From: Plotosus lineatus
Lineage: Eukaryota > Chordata > Actinopteri > Siluriformes > Plotosidae
Direction of reading: 5' to 3'
Length of the DNA stretch: 64,000 nucleotides
Assembly: GCA_024760905.1 (NCBI GenBank)
Contig: CM045746.1
Span: 12,724,466-12,788,465 of the forward strand
The notes under the pieces are model-generated. The model did not search any database, was not told where the DNA came from, and saw only the letters and a list, made by a program, of their open reading frames with translations. A program made the position numbers and the translations under genes. The first letter of the stretch is position 1. The number at the start of each line of letters is the position of its first letter. Positions 46,692-57,441 of the stretch are shown piece by piece.

Positions 46692-47455
46692 GAGGAGATT
46701 CATGTCAGCTGGGGTGCGGCTCGCATTGAGCTGCCTACCATAGCATATTAGCTCTGCTAGCCGCATCCCGGCTAACAAGCCCAGTTGAGCGTGCTTAGTT
46801 ATACACGCCCGAAGATACTCCGATCTCATAGCTGTAGTAGGGTCGACCGGTCGTAGACGAGCATAGTGCAAAACATGAACAAACAAAACAACAAATGAAA
46901 CAAATTAAAACGAACAAAGAAACAATTTGACTCTGAGAACTCCGCAACGTCGCCCTCTGGGCAGCGCCATCTTGGAGACGTCACTCCAAGTTCAATGTAA
47001 AAGGACATGAAGAGTACTTTAATAAAGTTTATCCTTTTGGTATCGTTTGTTAAACATGCTACAGAACATAAAATCTCACGCATAAACACGAACTTAGGTA
47101 CTGTACTGGAATAATACTTGAAAAAGATTTTAATACAACAGTTCAGAGAAAACCGTTTCTCAGGAGAAAGTCTTATTTCTTCAGAAGAGACATCCAGCAT
47201 TTTCTATCGCTTAGCCAGAGAAGACGCACTGCATTTGAGTGGTATAGAGCTTAACTGGTAATTAAAACACACACAAAAAAGAGTCTGATTGACAACTTCT
47301 GCGCGAATGAGGAAAAAGGGGCGGGACATAAGCTCAACCAACCAGGAGAAAGGAAGACAACCATTGGCTGAATTTGAATCATGTGCCAGTTGCTCGGCAG
47401 TCGGCGAATACTCAAACCGTGGGTGCAAAACTGCGAATAGTCAAGGGCCTACTGT
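46692..47455. mobile_element. TcM-3, right part only
   Basis: Closely matches 33740-34496: CAGCTGGGGTGCGGCTCGCA, the GCGCCATCTTGGAGACGTCA block and GAATAGTCAAGGGCCTACTG at the right end followed by TA. The left part is missing, so this copy is truncated or rearranged exactly in the spacer of the fold-back. Confidence 0.88.
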
Positions 47456-48033
47456 ATTGAGAGGGCAGCAACGGTTACTACACGCACACACGTGCATTTA
47501 CATTTTGTTTCAGCTCTGTGACTGTTTACAATACAAATAATAAGAAAACGTTATCTTGTGTATGCACAACACCAATTTGTATAAAGCGGAAAAGTCCGAG
47601 ATAGAGTGTTATGAAAGGAAAAAAAAACATTTCACGCCCCCTACCGCCCCATGAGCGAAATAAGTAGTATTATTTGTCTATAAAATTATTTGGTACACCT
47701 CTGCATAACATTGTATCTCTATTAACATGTTTTTTAATCTGTAATACAAAATATTTAAAGTGCGCCAATGTGCCTGAAATAAAAAAAAATACATCAAATT
47801 TAAGCTCATTCAACTTATTTATGTCTTAATATCTCCGTCTCTCTCCATCTTTCTCTTCGTTCCTGTTAGAAATGTTTGTGTTGTTTCTTGAGGGGTTGTT
47901 TACTGCTCGTGTGAGAAAACCGCTACACCATAGCGCGACAATGAGAGCGCCAGTGCCAACTACTGGAGTGGAGGTGCAATTACACTTAATTCTCATTAAC
48001 TATTAGAGAAACGCATGTTTCCAAGGGTCATAC

Positions 48034-48283
48034 AAGGTTGTCACTGTCCCCTCAGTGCAGCTAACTGGGTTATCAAAGGTCGGCCATGTCTCTCACTGTC
48101 TATGGTGTGAGGCATGTAAAAGAACCATTGCTGACTTTTGTCAGAAATAGGCTGCGTGTTTCTGCACTGCGATGGCCTGGCGAGCTGTTCAGGGTGTACT
48201 CTGCCCTCGCCCAGAGTCAGCTGAGATGGGCGCCAGCCTCCACATGACCTAATTAGGATTAAGCGGTTCAGAAAATGAATGAT
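48034..48283 (+). mobile_element. SINE-C, 5'-truncated
   Basis: Starts ACAAGGTTGTCACTGTCC, carries the SINE-B body and switches at GTGTTTCTGCACTGCGATGG (about 48152-48172) to the SINE-A tail, ending GCGGTTCAGAAAATGAATG. Confidence 0.9.
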
Positions 48284-48648
48284 TATATGTAAATTTTTTT
48301 CGTTAGGCAAAAGTATGCGTCTGGGTTGTGTCTCCTGTGTCAGCGTCCACATCATAGCATCAGATGATAGATAAACTGTAACCAGATCAGTGATTCAAAC
48401 CTATAGGGACAGTGCCATGTATCAACTCATTTTAACCATCTGAATCAAATTTAGTAACAAGGCTTTTCACTCCACCCCCACCCCCCCATCTCAGTAGCTT
48501 TGAAATGAAGCCTAATTGTGCTCATGCCTGATTATGCCCTGTCAGTAATTAGTATTGATTATTTCAAGCCTTATTCAGCCTCATTCTTTGAATGTGAATT
48601 GAGCTACAGCTGTGCTGAGTCAGCATACAGGAACACCGAGTCTCTACA

Positions 48649-48650
<2 letters not shown>

Positions 48651-48694
<44 letters not shown>
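48651..48694. repeat. (CA)n microsatellite
   Basis: About 44 bases of CA. Confidence 0.95.
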
Positions 48695-48696
<2 letters not shown>

Positions 48697-48811
48697 CATC
48701 TCTCACACACATAATCACACACAGGTCATCATTTGACTTTTGGCAGTACATAGAGGACCATGAAATATCAGGTAATCACAGCCATATTTTTTTCTGTCAA
48801 GAGTAGATGTG

Positions 48812-48955
48812 TGTATTGGTACTGTGGGAGGAAACTAGATTACCTGGAACAAACCCATGCAAGCACAGGAACAACACGCAAACTACACAGCCTGGGAATT
48901 GAACCCAGGACCTTCTTTCTGTGAGATGCCAACCACCACACCACCGTGCATCGCC
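48812..48955 (-). mobile_element. SINE-A, 5' half
   Basis: Contains GTGGGAGGAAACTAG, CCATGCAAGCACAGG and GAATTGAACCCAGGACC, with the head at the right (CACCACACCACC). Confidence 0.82.
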
Positions 48956-49121
48956 ATGCTATTTTCTCTTATTTAAATTTGAATGATTTGAGGATGAATG
49001 GATTTATGAATATTAACGCAGGGATGTAAACTCCTGGGTTTTATAAATCTCTGTGGAAATGACAGGCTACCACTCACAGGCCACCCACCTCTGATTATTC
49101 AGTCATTGTTCAGATTATTCA

Positions 49122-49290
49122 GTTTCTCATCTCATCTCATCTCATCTCATCTTCTTCCGCTTAGTCCGGGGTCGGGTCGCGGGGGCAGCAACCTTAGCAA
49201 AGAGGTCCAGACATCCCTCTCCCGAGCCACTTCCTCCAACTCTCCCGGGGGGACACCGAGGCGGTCCCAGACAAGCCGAGAGACATAGAG
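49122..49290 (-). mobile_element. LINE 3' end with (ATCTC)n tail
   Basis: On the minus strand a short frame reads RLVWDRLGVPPGELEEVARE, RDVWTSLLRLLPPRPDPG, then a stop region and GATGAGATGAGATG repeats as tail. This is the end of a non-LTR retrotransposon ORF. It differs from the RTE and the L2-like element here, so a third LINE family is present. The clade is not resolved. Confidence 0.6.
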
Positions 49291-49302
49291 TTTCTGTACA
49301 GT

Positions 49303-49620
49303 CATAATCCTTAGGGTAGCCGGGAGGCTGGCGCTCACCTCAATCAAATCTGGGCGAGGGCGGGGTACACCCTGAACAGCTCACCATGCTTTTGCAGGGT
49401 GAATACACATATACCCATTCACACTTATACCTGTAGCCAATCTGGAACAGTCAATTAATGTACTGTTCATGTCTTTGGTATGTGGGAGGAAACCGGAGTA
49501 CACGAAGGAAACCCATGCAAGCACAAAGAGAACAAGTAAACTACACAGAAATGCCCAAGGTCAGGAATCAAACCCAGGACCATCTTGCTACTAGATGGAC
49601 ATGTTAACTAATGCACCTCT
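49303..49620 (-). mobile_element. SINE-A, full length
   Basis: Tail CCTTAGGGTAGCCGGGAGG, body GTGGGAGGAAACCGGAGTAC, and head side AATCAAACCCAGGACC. It directly abuts the LINE 3' end. Confidence 0.87.
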
Positions 49621-49652
49621 ATTCAATCCCACTTCCGATTAGACAACTTTAA

Positions 49653-49968
49653 AGGCACAGTGCGTGAGATTTAATGGTATGTAGTGGCATCTCAGGGTGA
49701 GATTATAGATTGCAATTAGCTGTTATTTGATTCCCTCCCCCTCTTTGAATCCTCTATGGTTTTAGGTTAATATAGAAACATAGTGGTGTAAGACGGCAGC
49801 CTCCATGGGAGGAGACCCGCTCCACATATAAATATGCACAGCTTCTTCTGTGATTTTGAAAACTCCATGTTTTCTGTAATGATTATAGATTAATCAAAAA
49901 GAAAACATTAATCGATAATATACTCAAATACTGGTAATAGATTCGGCAAAACAGCACGTACTGTACCT
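49653..49968. mobile_element. TTAA-target MITE
   Basis: TTAA on both sides (49649-49652, 49969-49972). Ends AGGCACAGTGCGTG and, inverted, AGGTACAGTACGTG match at 12 of 14. 316 bases, non-coding. The AGG-type ends and TTAA target resemble the 42.7-kb element. Confidence 0.82.
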
Positions 49969-50140
49969 TTAAATTATGCTGTTTCTATTCATTTTTTTTT
50001 TTTGATGTAGAGAAGTACGAAGCAGTTGACTCTACATCCGTATCTGCCTTGCACAGTTCAGGATGACTGTAACAACTAGATGGTGTTCTGAGCCAATATT
50101 AAAGCATAAAATTACATTTTTTTCATATTAACCCCAACAT

Positions 50141-50410
50141 AGGGTGGCATGGTCTGTCTCACTACAAGCAGAGTTCCAGATGCTGGCATGTTTGTGTGGA
50201 GTTTGCGTGTTTCTACGTAACATGCAACATAGATGTGCACCTTAGGCTGTTTTGAATTGTCTCTATGTGTGGATTTGGGTCTGAACAGTTGTGTGTGTTG
50301 CTGTGGTGGTCTAGTGAGCTGTTCAGGGTGTAACTCACCATTGCTCGAGTCAGCTGAGATAGGCACAAGCCTCTCCATGACCCTAAAAGGATTAACTGGT
50401 TCAGCAGAGT
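50141..50410 (+). mobile_element. SINE-A, diverged
   Basis: GGTGGCATGGTC head, GTTTGTGTGGAGTTTGCGTG, AGTGAGCTGTTCAGGGTG and ACCCTAAAAGGATTAAC. Confidence 0.8.
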
Positions 50411-50940
50411 TAGGGATTAATCTGAACATGTTGTAACTGATGAAAAGCTGGTAATATTCTACGACCTCCGTACGTGTCATAACCCTGACTGGAAACACGT
50501 CACTCCCATAATACTACATAGGGTAAAAGGCTTTATTACGATATTTATCTGAAATCTATTTGTACTGCTTCTGAAAATATTCCTAAAACAATAGAACAGA
50601 GGTCCCCAATCACCGGGCCCTGGACCTGTACCGGTCTGTAGGTCATTTGGTAAAAAAAAAAAAAAATGTACAGGGATCCCCCTCTACTTCTTGGTTCAAT
50701 TCATGCGGCTTCAGTGCATCACGATTTTTAAAAAAAAATATTCATCAACAAATTCAAAAATAAGGGAAAAAGTTGATGAAAATGCAACAAAAACAAGGCC
50801 AATTACCATATAATGATAGTACAATATTTGACATAATAAGTGCCCTGCACCAATAAGCCCCACCCCCAGTGTTTGTGATCTTATGTCTAATAACCACCCA
50901 TGTGTACTGGGAACAAAATGGTAGATCAAACTTACCAATT

Positions 50941-51147
50941 TTATTCGATCAGTCTCTGTAAGCGTAAAATGAGGTGTTCACTGCCTGTCAAAGTGAGTTT
51001 ACACGGTATTTCAAGACCCTCTGCCACTGGGGAATGTTTATAATGTTCATCAGTAACAACACAGTTGATTTTTCCGCAGTGCTTTAAAAAAACAGGAAAA
51101 TATTTTTCTGTGTTCTCTTGGTAAATGTCCAACAACCGATGAACCAT
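50941..51147 (-). pseudogene. Unrecognised 68-residue ORF in element X
   Basis: MVHRLLDIYQENTEKYFPV, FLKHCGKINCVVTDEHYKH and SPVAEGLEIPCKLTLTG. It looks coding: good amino-acid balance, no repeats, and an A/T-rich but non-simple sequence. I do not recognise the family. It stops right after LILRLQRLIE. It could be an exon or remnant of the element's own protein. Confidence 0.35.
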
Positions 51148-51183
51148 TATAAACTGCTACAGCAAAACTATGTGATGCTCTGA

Positions 51184-51261
51184 ATGAATGGAGCGATGTG
51201 CCAGATATGAACCTATCAGAAAGTGATGACGAGTATTTTTCACCCGATTCTCCTGCTCACT
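51184..51261 (+). pseudogene. Short acidic ORF in element X
   Basis: MNEWSDVPDMNLSESDDEYF followed by SPDSPAH and a stop. The acidic, serine-rich sequence is the style of transposase-linked N- or C-terminal tails. It is on the opposite strand to the 50.9-kb ORF. Confidence 0.3.
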
Positions 51262-51431
51262 AACTTCATAAATTTAAGCACATTCCTGGCCATGTGCTTT
51301 TGTTTATGTTCGTGTTGATTGGTTCAATGTGTCGTGCTAAAATTGAAATTCGTGTTGATTGGCTCATTTTACTTCTACGAAAATGTTTAATGAAACAAAA
51401 CCGGGAGGGAAAAGTAAGGGGTCTTGTTCAA

Positions 51432-54400
51432 AGATTCAAGATGGCGCCGGGTGACCTGCAGCCAGTTACAGGAGCTCTTCAGTTTATTTTTCTTTTTTTT
51501 CTCTTTTCTATTGTATATAGGCGTGTTTCTTTATCTTTTTTCAAATTTTCTTTTTCTTTCTTCAATCCTGCATCTGGAAAACATACTTTCATGATGCTTT
51601 TGTTCTTCTGTGCACTTTTATTTTCACTTTTGGATCGGCGTCAGGAAACTCATTCACCGACGGCTCTGAGCAACGCAGGTCTTACACACGTGAGACCCTC
51701 CTCGGCCTGCGCGCCCCCGCCCTCCTTCACGCGGAAAAGCCCTTTGTTCCTTTGGAAATACGGAGGAAAAGGAGAGGCTGCAGAGGGGGACGAAAGACGC
51801 GGAGGACATGTGTTCCCTCTGTCATCATGGGAAATGTCCGCGCGATCGCCAACAAGCCGGAGGAGCTGGCGGCGCTGACCCGGCAGCAGAGGCAGTACCG
51901 GGACTGCAGCCTCATGTGTTTCTCGGAGACGTGGCTGAATGAACTCACACCGGACTCTGTGGTTTCTCTTAACGGATTTACACTCGCGGCGTGCAGATCG
52001 GAGTGTAACGGAGAGCGGTAAGAAGAAAGGAGGGGCGTGGCGGTCTATGTGAATGAGCGATGGTGCCACCCGGCAAGCGTGCACGTGAAGGAGCAGCTGT
52101 GCACGCGGACGTGGAGCTGCTCGCGGTAAGCGGCGGCCATATTATCTACCGAGGGAGTTTTCACACGTGATTGTGTTTTGCGTGTACATTCCACCCTCGG
52201 CTGATGCGGCGTCGCAGCGTGTGAGCGTCTACACAGCGCCGTTAATCAGACACAGACTTCGTCACCCCGCGCCATGATTCTGATCAGCGGGGACTTTAAC
52301 CACGCCCCTCTCTCCGCCTCTCTTCCGGCGTTCACGCACACGTGAAGTGCGCCACAAGAGACAATAAAACACTGGACTTACTGTATGCAAATGTGAAGGA
52401 CGCTTACAGCTCCTCCCCCTCCCCACTGGGACGCTCAGACCACAACCTGGTCTACCTGCTCCCCCAATACACACCCAGGGTGCGAAAGGAACCTGCACAG
52501 AAGAGGTCTGTGAAAGTGTGGACCGAGGAGACCAACGAGAGGCTTAGAGACTGTTTCCAGACCACAGACTGGAGCATGCTCTGTAACTTCTTTGGTGATG
52601 ACATCGACGGCCTCACACACTGCATCACCGACTACATGAACTTCTGCGTGGACAGCACTGTGCCAACACGGAGGGTACGGTGCTTCTCCAACAACCACCC
52701 ATGGGTCACCCCTGAGCTCAAAGTCCTCCTGAACCAGAAAAAGAGGGCTTTCATCTCGGGGGACAGAGAGGAGCAGAAGAAGGTCCAGCGTGAGCTCCAG
52801 TGGAGGATCAGGAGGGCAAAGAAGGACTATGGGAAGAAGATGGAGGAGAAGCTGGCTCAGAACAACGTGCGGGACGTCTGGAGAGGACTAAAGACCATGT
52901 CTGGATTTGGGCAGAGTGTCAGAGGGACAGCTGATGGTGACCAGCGCTGGGCGGATGAATTAAACTGCTACTTCAACAGGTTTGATTCTCCCCCCTCCCC
53001 TCTGCACCCCTCCCGTTCCCCTCCCCTCTTCACACGTCTCCAGACCAGCTGACACCTCCCCCCTCCCCACGCCAACTTCACTTGACTGCTACAGCCCGAC
53101 AGACACATCCCCCTCCCTCTGCAGCCCACCCCAGCCCCCCCCTCCCTCACATCAGACCAGGTGAGGAGACAGCTGAGGCGACTAAATCAGAGGAAATCTG
53201 AAGGACCTGATGGCATCAGTCCCAGGCTGCTGAGGACCTGCGCAGACCAGCTCTGTGTGGTACTATGCTACCTGTACAACCTGAGCCTCAGCCTGGAGAA
53301 GGTTCCAGTCCTCTGGAAGACCTCCTGTGTGGTTCCGGTTCCCAAAACAGCACAAGCGAAGGAACCAGCCCACTACAGACCTGTCGCCCTGACCTCCCAC
53401 CTCATTAAGACCATGGAAAGGCTCCTCCTTGAATACCTCCGCTCTATGGTGAGCCCCACCTAGACCCGCTGCAGTTTGCCTACAGGCCCAACATCGGAGT
53501 AGAAGACGCCGTCATCTACCTTCTGCAGCGGGCACTCACCCACCTGGAGATCGCCGGCAGCGCTGTGAGGGTCATGTTCTTTGACTTCTCCAGCGCCTTC
53601 AACACCATCAGGCCAGCGCGCCTGCGGGGAAGCTGGAGGACGTGGGAGTGGACGGGCATCTTGCTGCCTGGATTATTGACTACCTTACTAACCGTCCACA
53701 GTGCGTGCGGCTGCGCGGCTGTAAGTCAAAGGTGGTAGTCTGTAGCACGGGGCACCGCAGGGCACCGTCCTCTCACCCTTCCTTTTTAACATCTATACCT
53801 CGGACTTCATATATAACACAAACAGCTGCCACCTCCAGAAGTTCTCGGACGACTCCGCCATCGTGGGCCGTGTGTCAGAGGGGAACGAGCTGGAGTACCG
53901 GTCGGTCATCGTCGACTTCGTGGACTGGTGTGAGCGCAACCACCTGTGCTTGAACACTAGGAAGACGAAGGAGATGGTGGTCGACTTCAGGAGAAGCACT
54001 CAAACACACACACACACACATTTACTAGTGAACATCCAGGGACAGGACATTGAGACAGTGGACAGTTTCAAGTACCTGGGTGTTCACCTTAACAATAAAC
54101 TGGACTGGTCCCACAACACCAACGCCCTGTACAAGAAGGGCCAGAGTCGCCTCCACCTTCTGAGGAGACTCAGGTCCTTCGGCATATGCAGAACCTCTGC
54201 TCAGGACATTTTATGACTCTGTGGTAGCCTCTGCAATCCTCTACGCTGCCATCTGCTGGGCCCGGGCAGCACAGAGCGGTACAGAAAGAGACTGAACAAG
54301 CTGGTCAGGAGGGCCAGCTCTGTCCTCGGCTGCCCACTGGACTCTGTGGAGGAGGTGAGTGAGAGGAGGATGGTAGCAAAGCTCACATCCATCCTGTTCA

Positions 54401-54897
54401 ACAGCTCTCACCCACTGCACCAGACTGTAGAGGAGCTAAGCAGCTCCTTCAGTGGACGACTGAGGCATCCTCAGTGCAGGAAGGAGCGCTACCGCAGGTC
54501 GTTCATTCCCACCGCTATCAGACTGTACAACGCCACTTTGTAACTGTCTGTGAAAATACCGGTTATGTGCAATAAAAACCCCGCCCACTTTAATCAACCA
54601 CATCTACCCCACTGACTGTGAACCATATCAACCCATCTACTCTGCACTCAGATACATTACACTTTAATATAGGCCAGTCTATAAAGTTTCTCCATTCTTT
54701 TCTTTTATTGTTTAGTAATTTATACTATTTATGTATCTATTTATTTATTTACTTATATAATATATGTATGTGTGTATGTTTGTACTTGTATCTATTTTTG
54801 CACCCCCTACTGATAGTACCTCAAGAGCCTGTAACAGTGAATTTCTCCATTGTGAGATTAATAAAGCTGTATCTTATCTTATCTTATCTTATCTTGT
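51432..54897 (+). mobile_element. L2/CR1-like LINE, innermost layer, near full length
   Basis: Begins with CAAGATGGCGCCGGG (YY1-like promoter motif), has a 5' region with pyrimidine-rich sequence, the ORF region 51752-54543, and a 3' tail of (ATCTT)n at 54872-54897 after AATAAAGCTGT. TCTTGTTCA before the 5' end and TCTTGTTTA after the tail may be a short target duplication, although the tail itself contains part of it. Confidence 0.88.
51752..54543 (+). pseudogene. L2/CR1-like ORF2 (endonuclease + reverse transcriptase), broken
   Basis: Starts with a basic stretch RRKRRGCRGGRKTRR, then VIMGNVRAIANKPEELAAL and CSLMCFSETWLNELTPDS, the endonuclease start with its catalytic Glu region. GRSDHNLVYLLPQY near 52430-52465 is the endonuclease SDH motif. 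The reverse transcriptase starts near 53160 with RKSEGPDGISPRLLRTC. It continues RPVALTSHLIKTMERLLLEY, FFDFSSAFNTI (catalytic Asp) and FSDDSAIVGRV (catalytic DD) near 53846. The C-terminal part has YLGVHLNNKLDWSHNTNALY, SVLGCPLDSVEEVSERRM and YRRSFIPTAIRLYNATL. At least five frame changes and a stop at 52019-52021 break it. It would reverse-transcribe its own RNA at nicked DNA. Confidence 0.9.
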
Positions 54898-55335
54898 TTA
54901 CATAAAATTATGCTGTTTTCTGTTTATTTTCAGCACTTTGGTTGATACCACAAAATGAATAACACAAATACCAGTAAAACTCTTTTATTGTTCTGTTATT
55001 ATTCATGTTTTCCACATTGATGATAATAAGCACTTATCCTTCGGGACATTTTAATAAGCGCCCACACACTCCAATATTTAAAGCGCTCTGGGTGCTTATC
55101 ACGTTGAATGCAGTACGTAAAAAAAAAAAAAAAAAAAAAAAACTCAAACCCCAACCCTCAAAACCACTTACATTTTTATGTGAGGTGCGCATCTGCGGCA
55201 CGCGTCTGTATGTGTGTGCATTTATATTTTATTTACACCTTTTGCATTATTTTTGAATGTTTAATTGTTATTATAATCATTTACAGTTTTGAATATGTAT
55301 TTATTGATATTATATACACATGCAAGTACGTATAT

Positions 55336-55663
55336 GAGCGGGTATAGTGGTATAGGGCGCTGGATCGCTGATCCTAAGGTTGGGGGTTTGAGTCCCATTC
55401 TCCACAAGGTTGTCACTGTCCCCCCAGTGCAGCTAACTGGGTTATCAAAGGCGGGCCATGTCTCTCACTGTCTATGGTGTGAGGTTCATTTAAAAGACCA
55501 TTGCTGACTTTCGTAAAGAGTAGCTGCAAAGCCATCAGCGTGTTTCTGTCCCTTGCTAAAAGGGCTGTGTCAGGAAGGGCATCCGACGAAAAACCTATGC
55601 CAAATGAAATGTGCGAATCATTCGCTGTGGCAACCCCTGAAAAGGGGAAAAGCCGAAAGGAAA
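55336..55663 (+). mobile_element. SINE-B, full length, inserted in the TcM-1
   Basis: Head GGTATAGTGGTATAGGGCGC with GGGGGTTTGAGTCCC, then the body, the RTE 5' segment GGAAGGGCATCCGACG and the tail CAACCCCTGAAAAGGGG, ending GCCGAAAGGAAA. It splits the right half of the TcM-1. Confidence 0.9.
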
Positions 55664-56393
55664 TCTCATACATCTATGTATACGTCAGTCGGGGGTGTTG
55701 ATCCTACTTTGCAGAATTCGGCGGTCGCGGGGAAGGATCTTGGTCCCAATTAACTGCGGAAAGTGTGGGATCCCTGTATTAATTATTTTAGTCTGAAGGA
55801 TCTCGGTTACTTGATGAGGTACATCAAAAGTAAACCCACAAGCTCGCAAAAATGCGTAAAAAAAACCCGACCGTCTTTGGGGAGCTTTCCACTAATTCAG
55901 CAGGATGGTGAGCTGTATTTGTTTTTCGTTGTTTCTATACTTTGCTGTGAAAATATTGCTCTACAAGAAACTGGTCCGTGGCACAAAAAATGTTGGGGAC
56001 TGTTGGTCTAGAACACTTGCTCCCTGTTAAGCACACATGGCTGACATCCTGTGAAGAGGAGAGCGGGTTGGCTGAGAGCTCCACCGCAGTTATTATGATG
56101 TGTTGACGGGAAAAATGAACTGATATTGATTTGAATTTGTTTTGTCTCTCATTCTCTGCTGCTTGAGATAGTTTCGTTTACATCAAATCGAAGCAGTGAT
56201 TGAACGCAGCAGGTCATGTTATTGTCTAACATCTCAACCAACGGCTACTTTATAAGCAGTGTTATTATTTGCAAGTGAAGGATGTGTGTTGATATCATGA
56301 CCCTTGCCGTTGCATCAAGGTGCACAGAACATGACAGCACACGAAAACATACTGTAGATGTAACATGAATTTACATCAGCGGATTATTCATGC

Positions 56394-56662
56394 AGGGTGG
56401 CATGGTGCTGTATTGGTTGACATGTCCGGGGCACGTCAAGGGCTCGAATCCTGGACTCAGCGAGGGTGTTTCTATATGTTCTTCCCTTAACCGTGTGAGT
56501 TTCCTCCAACAAAGACATGCACATTATGCTAAATGGCTGTTTTAGATTGCCCCCTGGAGTAAGTGTGAGTGTGAAACTTTTGTATGTATTGCCTGAGCTA
56601 TTCAGGGTGTACTTCATCCAGAGTTGGCTGCAATAGGATCCAGACCTCCTGCTACTCTAGCA
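56394..56662 (+). mobile_element. SINE-A, diverged
   Basis: GGGTGGCATGGTGCTG head, GGGCTCGAATCCTGG, AGTTTCCTCCAACAAAG and GAGCTATTCAGGGTGTAC. Ends in (CAGTAG)-like sequence. Confidence 0.82.
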
Positions 56663-56802
56663 GTAGTAGTACAGCGGTTTGTCACTTTTTCCAGCTCGAG
56701 ATCACGTTTTTTTCTGCATTCAGATATTTCAATTGTGAACATTAACTCAAGACTGAGACCTATGTCGGTGAATAGTAATGATTAGTTGAAGTGCCAGTAA
56801 CT

Positions 56803-56869
<67 letters not shown>
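56803..56869. repeat. (CA)n microsatellite
   Basis: About 66 bases of CA. Confidence 0.95.
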
Positions 56870-56870
<1 letters not shown>

Positions 56871-57026
56871 ATGAGTCAGGTCTCATACGAGAGAGCTATT
56901 AGTGTGCCATTGTGCATGTGGGTAAGTGTGTATGCAGTTTGGGGATTGAATAAAGCTGGTGTGTGGTTTCCAAATGAAGCAGTGTGAGACCCAGTTTTAA
57001 CACACTCGATGACAGCTCTGTCTTCT

Positions 57027-57028
<2 letters not shown>

Positions 57029-57099
<71 letters not shown>
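57029..57099. repeat. (GT)n microsatellite
   Basis: About 70 bases of GT, 160 bases from the (CA)n tract, so the two are inverted repeats of each other. Confidence 0.95.
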
Positions 57100-57100
<1 letters not shown>

Positions 57101-57374
57101 CCATGTTAAGTCCTGTTCACCAACTCCTTTATCAGGCTTTTCCTTAATGAATCCATATAGGAAGTAACACGTGTATTCTTTCTTCGTTATTTGTGGTAAA
57201 AGCAAGGGAAGACTCAGAAAGCAGAGGAGGAATGAAAAATGGATAGAAGGAGAGCAAAGCATTGCGCACGATGCTGATGTGGTGTGACAGGCAGGGTGCT
57301 TGTGGGAGAAGAGTTACCATGGCGATTGCCCAAGCCCACAATCCATATTTAATGCAACTTCACTTAGCTACTCA

Positions 57375-57379
<5 letters not shown>

Positions 57380-57438
<59 letters not shown>
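57380..57438. repeat. (TC)n microsatellite
   Basis: About 58 bases of TC. Confidence 0.95.

Positions 57439-57439
<1 letters not shown>

Positions 57440-57441
<2 letters not shown>

Larger units (their letters stand above)
50808..55100. mobile_element. Unclassified DNA element X, third layer
   Basis: What remains between TcM-1 and the LINE. Near each end it has related phrases in inverted order: CATAATAAGTGCCCTG and CCAATAAGCCCC at the left; AATAAGCACTTATCC, AATAAGCGCCCAC and GTGCTTATCACG at the right. This suggests subterminal repeats of a DNA transposon. The exact ends and target duplication were not resolved. Confidence 0.5.
50671..55776 (+). mobile_element. TcM-1, second layer of the nest
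   Basis: CAGGGATCCCCCTCTACTTC at 50671 and GTGTGGGATCCCTG at 55776, with TA on both sides. The family sequence is contiguous if 50808-55100 and the SINE-B at 55336-55663 are removed (AAAACAAGGCCAATTA joins AAACTCAAACCCC). Confidence 0.88.
50597..56005. mobile_element. Old hAT-like element, outer layer of a five-layer nest
   Basis: CAGAGGTCCCCAATCACCGG at the left pairs with GGGGACTGTTG at the right. The interior has CTGTACCGGTCTG and CTGGTCCGTGGCAC near the two ends, typical of one hAT-like family. Flanks CAATAGAA (50589-50596) and GTCTAGAA (56006-56013) match at 5 of 8, so the duplication is weak. Only 50597-50670 and 55779-56005 are original; the rest is later insertions. Confidence 0.6.

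Noticed and set aside
51294..51878. 194-residue plus-strand ORF upstream of the LINE endonuclease
   Set aside because: It spans element X, the LINE 5' region and an alternative frame of the endonuclease leader. The recognisable protein is in another frame (from 51752).
51650..52084. 144-residue minus-strand ORF
   Set aside because: Antisense of the L2-like LINE endonuclease start; GC-rich and without domain features.
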